Assembly: GCA_903901875.1 (NCBI GenBank)
Contig: CAIUSO010000161.1
Span: forward strand, 1-32,663
DNA: 32,663 nt
Reading direction: 5' to 3'
From: an uncultured Geobacteraceae bacterium
Lineage (GTDB): Bacteria; Desulfobacterota; Desulfuromonadia; Geobacterales; Pseudopelobacteraceae
Positions within the stretch are counted from its first letter, which is position 1; every line of letters begins with the position of its first letter. Below are positions 17,190-23,410 of this stretch, piece after piece. The notes under the pieces are model-generated. The model had not been told where the DNA came from and did not search any database. It saw only the letters and a list, made by a program, of their open reading frames with translations. The position numbers and the translations under genes were made by a program.

Positions 17190-17218
17190 CAGACAAATGT
17201 AACGGAATATTGTATACT
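17190..17218 (+). promoter_or_regulatory. Promoter of the riboswitch-stressosome operon
   Basis: CAGACA (17190-17195) is followed after 17 bases by TATACT (17213-17218), a five-of-six match to the -10 consensus. Transcription would begin near 17225, about 20 bases before the riboswitch aptamer, as expected. Confidence 0.5.
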
Positions 17219-17242
17219 GGAAGAATTGAATCATAAACATAG

Positions 17243-17332
17243 ATTCCTCTCCGTCAAGAGCAAACTTGGGGTAACCCAGGGACGCAAAACCACGAGTCCA
17301 CCAGGTGGATAGTCGGGTCGCCAAAAAGAGGC
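17243..17332 (+). promoter_or_regulatory. GEMM-I riboswitch, likely 3',3'-cGAMP type (GEMM-Ib)
   Basis: The aptamer core is easy to read: GCAAA (17260-17264), a hairpin CTTGGG-GTAA-CCCAGG (17265-17280) with a GNRA-type loop, then GGACGCAAA, a second hairpin with TCCAC/GTGGA (17297-17309), and the conserved ending GGGTCGCC (17315-17322). CCTCT (17246-17250) can pair with AGAGG (17327-17331) to close stem P1. The base two before GCAAA's C, A17259, corresponds to G20 of the Vibrio Vc2 c-di-GMP aptamer. A at this position defines the GEMM-Ib group, which Geobacter species use to sense 3',3'-cGAMP. Specificity is inferred from that one base. It sits in the leader of the stressosome operon. Confidence 0.87.
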
Positions 17333-17343
17333 TGCTGTATGGG

Positions 17344-17378
17344 CCCTTCTGTATGTGTTTATCTATGGAGGGTTTTTT
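17344..17378 (+). terminator. Riboswitch expression platform terminator
   Basis: CCCTTC (17344-17349) can pair with GGAGGG (17367-17372), directly followed by six T (17373-17378). The alternative partner of CCTTCT (17345-17350) is AGAGG (17327-17331), which is also the 3' strand of aptamer stem P1. The two pairings exclude each other, as in a transcription-terminating riboswitch. Folding energies were not computed, and the terminator stem is short. Confidence 0.5.
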
Positions 17379-17434
17379 ATTGTTGTCGCGGAGAAGATTA
17401 TTACCGGTGGGGCACCACAAAAAAGGGGATTGAC

Positions 17435-18310
17435 GTGTCAACAAAATCTAATACTGCAGTACTTTCAACCTTGCTGGAACAGAACCGAACCGCAATTATT
17501 GAGGAGTGGAAACGGACGGTTATGGATTCGCTGGGGCATAAATATCCCGGCGTGTTAAGCATGGATGAGCTCCATCGCCATGCCGACATGAAGCTGAGTG
17601 CATTTTCAGCCTATTTCTCCACGTGTGGCGAGGCACTTGTCACTGTCACCAAAGAGAGTACCCTTGGCAGAATGGTCTATGAGTTGAGTACGGACCATGA
17701 CATGCGAGGGATTAAGCCGGTGGACACGGCACTGTATCTGGTGGCCCTCAAGAAGGCTATTTCCCACCGGTTGGCACTCTTGCTTCCGAATTCCCAGGAG
17801 CAGCTTGTTGATTTACTTGAACCGTTGTTTGGTCTTATGGATCAACTGACACTTCTTTCCTTTGACGCATATTCCACGACACGGGAAAAAGTGATAGCAC
17901 AGCAGAGCCAGTCCCTTATGGAGCTCTCCACGCCGGTGATCGTCCTCTGGAATAACGTGCTGTTACTGCCACTGGTTGGGGTGATCGATACCATTCGTGC
18001 CCGGCAGTTTACCGAGCGGATGCTGGAGGCCATTACCCGCCATGAGGGGATTGTTACCATCATCGACGTGACCGGTGTGCCGGTCTTTGATACGGGGGTG
18101 GCGCGTCATATCATGAAGGCGGTTGATGCGGCCCAACTGCTTGGTTCCAAAGTGGTGATGACCGGTATCAGCCCGGAGGGTGCCCAGACATTGACCAAGC
18201 TTGGTATCAGTTTTGCCAATGTTACCAGCCGGGTTTCACTCCGAGCCGGTGTTGCCGAGGCATTGAAGCTTGTCGGTCGCCGGATAGAACTGATCAATGG
18301 TGCCAACTGA
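17435..18310 (+). CDS. rsbR: RsbR-like stressosome STAS protein
   Basis: A 291-residue protein with an N-terminal helical sensor (about 8-140, RsbRD_N-like: LLEQNRTAIIEEWKRTV...) and a C-terminal STAS domain (about 162-275). RsbR and RsbS build the stressosome, a large cytoplasmic particle that holds the kinase RsbT until stress. The STAS threonines are both present: T186 in VIDTIRARQ and T220 in VFDTGVARH, with the same 34-residue spacing as Thr171 and Thr205 of Bacillus RsbRA. The likely start is GTG at 17435, with AGGGGA upstream; the longer frame would run back through the riboswitch platform. This is the first gene after the riboswitch. Confidence 0.88.
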   Translation: MSTKSNTAVLSTLLEQNRTAIIEEWKRTVMDSLGHKYPGVLSMDELHRHADMKLSAFSAYFSTCGEALVTVTKESTLGRMVYELSTDHDMRGIKPVDTALYLVALKKAISHRLALLLPNSQEQLVDLLEPLFGLMDQLTLLSFDAYSTTREKVIAQQSQSLMELSTPVIVLWNNVLLLPLVGVIDTIRARQFTERMLEAITRHEGIVTIIDVTGVPVFDTGVARHIMKAVDAAQLLGSKVVMTGISPEGAQTLTKLGISFANVTSRVSLRAGVAEALKLVGRRIELINGAN

Positions 18311-18355
18311 CCGATAACCGGGGCGGTGTCAGGAATCTCTTCCTAAAGGATCACA

Positions 18356-19573
18356 ATGATGAGCTGGTTTGGCAACCTTTCCATTCGTAACAAACTGTTA
18401 CTGACGTTTGCAACCATCATAATACTGTCGGTGTTCATGGGGCTTTTTTCCAATTATCAGATGAAAAAAGTTTTCCGGAGTGCAGACATGATTGCCGATG
18501 ATAATCTGCCGAGTATTTCCGGGTTACTGGAACTTGACGAACAGTTGGCCGAAATTACCCGTCACTGGTTCGAACATATCCTGTCGACCAGTAGTGTGGA
18601 CATGGAGAATGGCGAAAAAGATCTTGAACAACATGTTAAAACCTTTCGTCAACGACATAAAGCGTTGGTTAACGTCATGAATACGCCGGAGGAAAAACAG
18701 AAGTACGATGAGCTGACCGCCGTGTCCGACCACTGTTTCGATATACAAAAAAAGATTATCCTTCTTTCGAAAAGTGGTAAAAAATCGGAAGCGTTTCAGG
18801 TCTATCGCACGGAAGGAAAGTCGGACTGCGATCGTGCCGGGGAACTCATCGATAAGTTGGCAGCTATCAACAAACGGGAAGCGGTGGAACAGATAACCAA
18901 GGCCGAATCGACGTTTAATTATTCTTACCTGGCGAATTACCTTCTGATGGGTACCATTTTGATAACCAGCCTGTTCCTTGCTTTCGGTGCGGCACGCTCC
19001 ATAACCGGTCCGGTTGCCCATGCCGTTGCCATGGCGCATCGAATTGCCAAGGGTGATTTCAACATACAGGTTGACTCGATCTCACAGGATGAGATTGGCG
19101 ATCTGCTTGGGGTCATGGGTACAATGGCGAAAAGCCTTGATGCGCGGGACAGGATAATCAGCCAGCAGAGCGCGTCCATACTTGATCTTTCAACGCCGGT
19201 GATTCAGCTTACCGGCAACGTATTACTGCTCCCCCTGGTGGGGATTATTGATACCAGCCGTGCCCGGCAATTTACCGACCGGCTGTTACAGGCGATCGTG
19301 ACCCATGAATCCTCTGTTGCCGTCATTGATGTTACCGGTGTTCCCTCCTTTGATACGGCCATTGCCCGCCATATCATGAACGCAATTGACGCAACCCAAT
19401 TATTGGGGACCCATATTGTCATCACGGGTATCAGCCCGGAAGCGGCCACCACAATGACGGAGCTGGGGATTCGCTTCCAACACTCGACCTGTTGCGGAAC
19501 CTTGCGAGCTGGAGTTGTCGAAGCACTGAAGCGTGTCGGGTGCCGTATCGAACGCAGTGAAGGAGCAGCATAG
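18356..19573 (+). CDS. Membrane receptor with 4HB-HAMP-STAS architecture
   Basis: A 405-residue inner-membrane protein. Transmembrane segments are at about 12-33 and 190-212, enclosing a mostly helical periplasmic domain typical of the four-helix-bundle ligand domain of chemoreceptors (NLPSISGLLELDEQLAEITRHW; PEEKQKYDEL). A HAMP linker (about 213-266: RSITGPVAHAVAMAHRIAKGDF, then QDEIGDL) follows. Instead of a chemoreceptor signalling tip, the C-terminus is a STAS domain (about 276-392) closely similar to that of the preceding RsbR protein, keeping T300 and T334 at the 34-residue spacing. It therefore looks like a membrane-anchored stressosome subunit that passes an external signal to RsbT. 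AAAGGA precedes the ATG pair; the RsbS gene begins immediately after the stop codon. Confidence 0.88.
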   Translation: MMSWFGNLSIRNKLLLTFATIIILSVFMGLFSNYQMKKVFRSADMIADDNLPSISGLLELDEQLAEITRHWFEHILSTSSVDMENGEKDLEQHVKTFRQRHKALVNVMNTPEEKQKYDELTAVSDHCFDIQKKIILLSKSGKKSEAFQVYRTEGKSDCDRAGELIDKLAAINKREAVEQITKAESTFNYSYLANYLLMGTILITSLFLAFGAARSITGPVAHAVAMAHRIAKGDFNIQVDSISQDEIGDLLGVMGTMAKSLDARDRIISQQSASILDLSTPVIQLTGNVLLLPLVGIIDTSRARQFTDRLLQAIVTHESSVAVIDVTGVPSFDTAIARHIMNAIDATQLLGTHIVITGISPEAATTMTELGIRFQHSTCCGTLRAGVVEALKRVGCRIERSEGAA

Positions 19574-19969
19574 ATGAAAGTTCCCATTATTCGACTGGGT
19601 AAAGTCCTGCTGGTATCCATCCAGGTTGATCTTACCGATGCGGCGGCATTGCAATTTCAGCAGGACCTGATCAACAGAATCAGCGAAACCGAGGCGTTGG
19701 GTGTGGCCATCGATATCACCTCCCTTGATGTGGTTGATTCCTATATGGCCCGTGTCATCAACGATACCGCCAGCATGGCCCGCCTCCTTGGTGCGGAGGT
19801 GGTTATCAGCGGAGTTCAGCCCTTTGTAGCCCTGGCATTGGTAGAGATGGGACGGGAGTTGATAAATGTTGATTGCGTGTTCAATCTGGAACAGGCACTG
19901 AAAAAGCTTGAGGTCACTATCGCAGCCAGAGGTGATAGGGGAATGGGCCGGGACAGCTATGAAGGGTAA
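19574..19969 (+). CDS. rsbS: RsbS-like STAS antagonist
   Basis: A 131-residue single-domain STAS protein, the stressosome core subunit that binds and is phosphorylated by RsbT. The phosphoacceptor is predicted to be S56 in LDVVDSYMARVIND, matching Ser59 of Bacillus RsbS. VQVDLTDAAALQFQQDL and ISGVQPFVALALVEMG are typical. The ATG directly follows the stop of the receptor gene, and the 3' end overlaps the RsbT gene. The C-terminal 15 residues (after EVTIAARG) go beyond the family's usual end and are probably a by-product of that overlap. Confidence 0.9.
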   Translation: MKVPIIRLGKVLLVSIQVDLTDAAALQFQQDLINRISETEALGVAIDITSLDVVDSYMARVINDTASMARLLGAEVVISGVQPFVALALVEMGRELINVDCVFNLEQALKKLEVTIAARGDRGMGRDSYEG

Positions 19970-20369
19970 TGTTTTACAACATCTTGCCGTTGCAACGGCA
20001 ACAGATATTGTACGGGCACGTTCCGTTGCGCGTCAGGAGGCGGCCCGTATCGGTTTTGGCCTGGCGGACCAGACCCGCCTGGCGACGGCCGTTTCGGAGC
20101 TGGCACGTAATGTTCTGAAATATGCGTCCGAGGGCTCCTGTCTGATCCATGAAGATTCCACCGCCACTGAAATGCGCCTGCATATCACCATGGAAGACCA
20201 CGGCCCCGGAATTCCGGATGTTGCTGCTGCCATGAAGGATGGATACAGTACCGGTGGCGGTATGGGGGCGGGTCTTCCCGGTACCCGTCGTCTGGTGGAC
20301 AAATTCGAGATAGAATCATTTCCGGGACTTACCCGCGTCACTATTTCCATGGTGAGAAAACGACAATGA
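19959..20369 (+). CDS. rsbT: RsbT-type serine kinase (first copy)
   Basis: A 136-residue GHKL-fold serine/threonine kinase. In the Bacillus system RsbT phosphorylates RsbS and RsbR, leaves the stressosome and activates RsbU. The N box ELARNVLKYA, G1 box DHGPGIPD and G2 box GGGMGAGLPGTRRLVD are complete. I chose ATG at 19959, which overlaps rsbS by 11 bases and gives the usual length; the longer frame starting at 19908 lies inside rsbS. Compared with the next gene, its C-terminus (LTRVTISMVRKRQ) is less like Bacillus RsbT, so it may be the paralogue with a shifted role. Confidence 0.87.
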   Translation: MKGNVLQHLAVATATDIVRARSVARQEAARIGFGLADQTRLATAVSELARNVLKYASEGSCLIHEDSTATEMRLHITMEDHGPGIPDVAAAMKDGYSTGGGMGAGLPGTRRLVDKFEIESFPGLTRVTISMVRKRQ

Positions 20370-20755
20370 GCAAAATAAATCTTTCTATTCGTACTGAGTC
20401 TGATATTTCCGAAGCGGTCCGTCAATCACGGGCCATGGCCGGACGACTGGGCTTTTCAACCACATCTGCCTATTACATAGCCACCGCTGCTTCGGAACTT
20501 GCCGCCAATCTCTGGATCCATGCCGGAGGGGGAGTGATTACCTTACAGCGACTTGACGGCAAGGGGGGGATGGAGCTTACGACGATCGATCATGGTCCCG
20601 GTATTGCTGATATTGACAGGGCACTGGAGGATGGCTTCAGCACGGCCAACGGCCTGGGGTGCGGCCTTCCCGGAGTGAAACGCCTGATGGATGAACTTGA
20701 TATTGCGAGTTTTCCGGGGGTGCGGACGGAAATCAAGGCTCGCAAGTGGCTGTAG
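20366..20755 (+). CDS. rsbT: RsbT-type serine kinase (second copy)
   Basis: A 129-residue GHKL kinase, overlapping the previous gene by ATGA. ELAANLWIHAGGG, DHGPGIAD and GLGCGLPGVKRLMDELDI are followed by a C-terminus (RTEIKARKWL) that closely follows Bacillus RsbT (EIQAIKWLR). It is thus the better candidate for the true RsbT, the first copy being a paralogue. Both keep the ATP-binding asparagine and glycines, so both should be active. The two may phosphorylate different STAS partners, namely RsbR/RsbS and the membrane receptor. Confidence 0.87.
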   Translation: MSKINLSIRTESDISEAVRQSRAMAGRLGFSTTSAYYIATAASELAANLWIHAGGGVITLQRLDGKGGMELTTIDHGPGIADIDRALEDGFSTANGLGCGLPGVKRLMDELDIASFPGVRTEIKARKWL

Positions 20756-21330
20756 TGAATGTGGGCATTGCAACTCGCCCCCTGGCGGGACAGACCGTCT
20801 GTGGCGACGATGGTGCCTACTGGGTTGGCGATGAGCGAATTGTATTGACCCTGGCGGATGGTCTGGGGCACGGTCCGGAGGCGGCCCGAGCATCCCGGGC
20901 AGCCGTTGAAGCGATCGGATCCGGTCTCCATCTGGGCTGCGCAGAGCTGTTTACCCGCTGTGATGCCGCATTGCGCAGCACCCGGGGGGCGGCCCAGGTT
21001 GTGGCGATTATTGAACGGGCAAGCGGCAGGGGAACCATAGCTTCCGTGGGAAATATGCGAGTTCAGCTGTTGCACGATCATTCCCATAGCTGGTTTGCCA
21101 GTACCCGTGGTATTGTGGGGGCCGGGTACCAGAATCTGGACGTTCAGACCGTCGTGCTGGTTTCGGGAGATATTTTAATAGTGTACTCCGACGGTCTTGA
21201 TGAACAGTCAGTACCGTATGGTTTCTGTTCCTCCCCCGATGTCCCTGCAGCCGGTCAAGCGCGGATGATACTCGATAGTATGGCACATGGACGCGACGAT
21301 GCATCGGTGCTGGTGTATCATCATGGCTGA
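20746..21330 (+). CDS. rsbX: RsbX-like PP2C-family phosphatase
   Basis: A 194-residue SpoIIE/RsbX-type phosphatase. In Bacillus, RsbX removes phosphates from RsbS and RsbR and so resets the stressosome after stress. Metal-binding acidic motifs are present: GDDGAYW, LTLADGLGHGPEAARAS, VYSDGLDE and GRDDASVLVY at the end. It has no regulatory N-terminal domain and is the length expected for RsbX. The GTG start at 20746 overlaps the second kinase gene by ten bases and has AAGG eight bases upstream. It completes the signalling cycle of the cluster. Confidence 0.86.
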   Translation: MAVVNVGIATRPLAGQTVCGDDGAYWVGDERIVLTLADGLGHGPEAARASRAAVEAIGSGLHLGCAELFTRCDAALRSTRGAAQVVAIIERASGRGTIASVGNMRVQLLHDHSHSWFASTRGIVGAGYQNLDVQTVVLVSGDILIVYSDGLDEQSVPYGFCSSPDVPAAGQARMILDSMAHGRDDASVLVYHHG

Positions 21331-21342
21331 TGGGATAGAGTG

Positions 21343-22455
21343 ATGGGGCCTCTGAAAGAGAATACGGAGAAAGAATACTGCGACATTCTGCAACAGGTTG
21401 TTTTTGCCGAAAATCCTGACAGCAGGGAAATCCATCTGGCAGATGCCTTTGAACTTGGCCGTAATTCGGTCAGCCAGCTCATGATGCCCCCCGATGAACT
21501 GGTGTCAATTCACCATGCCGCCGTTTTACGCTTGTCCGAAGAGCATCCCGAACTTTCCCTGGGTGAAGTTGCCGGCCTGTTGACCCTACCGCTCATCGAA
21601 ATCTCCATGTCCTACGGAATGTCTTTTCGGGAGCAGGTTGAACAGCGGTATCAGGCTATTGTCGACAAGCGTCTCCATCAGTCAAACAAGCTGGAGGCGG
21701 TGGGAACCCTGGCTGCCGGCATTTCCCATGACTTCAACAATATTCTCGGCAGTATTATCGGGTATGCCGAACTGATTGACGATGATCTGCCGGAGGGGTC
21801 TGCCGGGAAGAGAAATATCAAACACCTCTTGAACGCCAGCCTGCGGGCGCGGGATCTGGTGTCACGGATGTTGGCTTTTGCCCGGCAGGGGGAGAGTAGC
21901 TCGGTGATTGAGGTGGATGCCGTTGCTGAAATACGGGAGGCTCTTGCCCTCGTCAATGTGACGGAAAAAAATCTCACGATCTCACTCCATACGGGAATCG
22001 ATCGGGGAACGGTCATGGCAAAGTCGGGACAGGTACAGCAAATTGTGATGAATTTGTGTATAAACGCCGCCGATGCCATGGACCAGAGTGGTGAAATCAT
22101 CGTTTTTGTCGAACGGGCAACAGCGAAACAGTGCGGGTATAGCGGCGGTGACGTCGGTATCTGCGTAACGGTTTCGGATCGGGGCCACGGCATGACCCCC
22201 GAGATGCAGGAACGTATTTTTGATCCGTTCTTTACCACCAAGGAGCCGGGGAAGGGAACCGGACTCGGTCTTTCCATCGTTCATAGTCTGGTCGCCGAAC
22301 TGGGGGGAGAGTTAACCGTCGAGAGCAGAGCGTCGGGGGACAACTGCGGGTCGGACTTCCGGTTCATTCTGCCAATAGCCGAACATGAAACAGAAGGATC
22401 CCGTTGCCGAAGGAGCTGTTCCCGATCGGTGACAAAACGTTGTACAGGGAGGTAA
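21343..22455 (+). CDS. Histidine kinase with RsbU-N-like domain
   Basis: A 370-residue cytoplasmic kinase. The kinase core is standard: HisKA with phosphoacceptor H129 in [16 protein letters not shown] box [13 protein letters not shown]1 [11 protein letters not shown] box [10 protein letters not shown] and G2 [11 protein letters not shown]. The first 100 residues contain no transmembrane segment or PAS domain; instead [37 protein letters not shown] resembles the helical N-terminus of RsbU, which is the docking site for RsbT. I infer that released RsbT switches this kinase on. ATG at 21343 is preferred over GTG at 21340 because of GGGA seven bases upstream. The last 20 residues are Arg/Cys/Ser-rich and look non-conserved. 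Confidence 0.85.
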   Translation: MGPLKENTEKEYCDILQQVVFAENPDSREIHLADAFELGRNSVSQLMMPPDELVSIHHAAVLRLSEEHPELSLGEVAGLLTLPLIEISMSYGMSFREQVEQRYQAIVDKRLHQSNKLEAVGTLAAGISHDFNNILGSIIGYAELIDDDLPEGSAGKRNIKHLLNASLRARDLVSRMLAFARQGESSSVIEVDAVAEIREALALVNVTEKNLTISLHTGIDRGTVMAKSGQVQQIVMNLCINAADAMDQSGEIIVFVERATAKQCGYSGGDVGICVTVSDRGHGMTPEMQERIFDPFFTTKEPGKGTGLGLSIVHSLVAELGGELTVESRASGDNCGSDFRFILPIAEHETEGSRCRRSCSRSVTKRCTGR

Positions 22456-22458
22456 CCT

Positions 22459-22827
22459 ATGGCCCATATACTTGTTATTGATGATGATGCGTCTCTGCGT
22501 GACGTGGTTACCCAGATGCTGGAAAAAGATAACCACTACGTGGAAGGTGCCGCCAACGGTGAGGATGGGCTCCGGATGTTTCGGGACAATCAGCCGGATA
22601 TTGTGATAACCGATATCATCATGCCGGGTGCAGAAGGTCTTGAGGTAATTACGAAAATGATTAAACAGGTGGAAGATCTCCCCATTGTGGCCATGTCAGG
22701 GGGGGGACGTCACTCAAGTTATACCGACAACCTCAAAATTGCCAAGGCCCTGGGGGCCCGGGCGGTGCTGCCGAAACCTTTTACTCGCACGGAGTTGTTT
22801 GAGGCAATTACTACCGCCATGGGGTAA
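22459..22827 (+). CDS. Stand-alone response regulator receiver protein
   Basis: A 122-residue CheY-like receiver with no output domain. The acidic pocket is D8-D10 (VIDDDAS), the phosphoacceptor D52 (VITDIIMPG), the conserved Ser/Thr is in VAMSGGG and the lysine is K106 in LPKPFT. It starts three bases after the kinase gene and is its obvious partner. Having no DNA-binding or enzyme domain, it must act by protein contact or pass the phosphate on to a histidine phosphotransfer protein or hybrid kinase coded elsewhere. It is the last gene of the operon and converges on lspA with nine bases between the stops. Confidence 0.92.
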   Translation: MAHILVIDDDASLRDVVTQMLEKDNHYVEGAANGEDGLRMFRDNQPDIVITDIIMPGAEGLEVITKMIKQVEDLPIVAMSGGGRHSSYTDNLKIAKALGARAVLPKPFTRTELFEAITTAMG

Positions 22828-22836
22828 TTATCAGTT

Positions 22837-23328
22837 TTACCGTGAGCCATCTTTCGTACGACGCTCTTCTAAAAGCATATCAATCGCCAGCAGAAAAACC
22901 CCCACACAGATAAGCGAATCGGCCACATTGAAGGCCGGCCAGTGGTGTTGATACCAGTGGACATCCAGAAAATCGATCACCTCTCCCAGACGGAGCCGGT
23001 CAATGAGGTTGCCGACCGCCCCGGAAAAGATCAGTGCCAGGGATAACTGCCCCAGCTTCTGGTCATCACGGAGCTTCCGGTATGCCACCACAATGACGAC
23101 CGAAGCGATGATTGATATGGCAATGAAAAAGGGGAGCCGCCACGAGGCTTCGGAAAGGAAGCTGAAGGCAGCCCCCCGGTTCCTGACGTAGGTGATGTGG
23201 AAAAAATGTTCGACAATCGGGATTGAGTCGAACAGTTTCATACTGTGATCAATGGCGTATTTGGTGATCTGGTCAACGATGATGCCGACGGTGGCCATGG
23301 CGATAAACTGGATGGTGCGAGGTTTCAT
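22837..23328 (-). CDS. lspA: Lipoprotein signal peptidase
   Basis: A 163-residue inner-membrane aspartyl protease that cleaves signal peptides from lipidated prolipoproteins. Four hydrophobic segments are visible. The catalytic aspartates lie in GNLIDR and FNVADS, both in the standard family context (IFSGAVGNLIDRLRLGEVIDF; PAFNVADSLICVG). Conserved DQITK is near the N-terminus and RNRGAAFSFL in the periplasmic loop. The start at 23328 (MKPRTIQF) gives the usual length; its ribosome-binding site is weak. It follows ileS by 82 bases, a pairing seen in many bacteria. Confidence 0.96.
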   Translation of the reverse strand: MKPRTIQFIAMATVGIIVDQITKYAIDHSMKLFDSIPIVEHFFHITYVRNRGAAFSFLSEASWRLPFFIAISIIASVVIVVAYRKLRDDQKLGQLSLALIFSGAVGNLIDRLRLGEVIDFLDVHWYQHHWPAFNVADSLICVGVFLLAIDMLLEERRTKDGSR

Positions 23329-23344
23329 TGGTTCGTTCCATGTG

Positions 23345-23378
23345 CCTGCCAGGGGCCCCTTACGGTGCCCCTGGCAGG
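23345..23378. repeat. Strong hairpin between ileS and lspA
   Basis: CCTGCCAGGGGC (23345-23356) pairs perfectly with GCCCCTGGCAGG (23367-23378) around a ten-base loop. No T run follows on either strand, so it is not an ordinary terminator. It could tune lspA translation, stabilise the ileS mRNA end, or be a copy of a REP-like repeat. Confidence 0.7.
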
Positions 23379-23410
23379 TGGGTAATGTAATAAAAAATTG
23401 CAACGACGTG

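Noticed and set aside
17243-17332. Simple c-di-GMP (GEMM-Ia) assignment of the riboswitch
   Set aside because: The base matching Vc2 G20 is A (17259), which favours the cGAMP-binding class; some c-di-GMP binding cannot be excluded.
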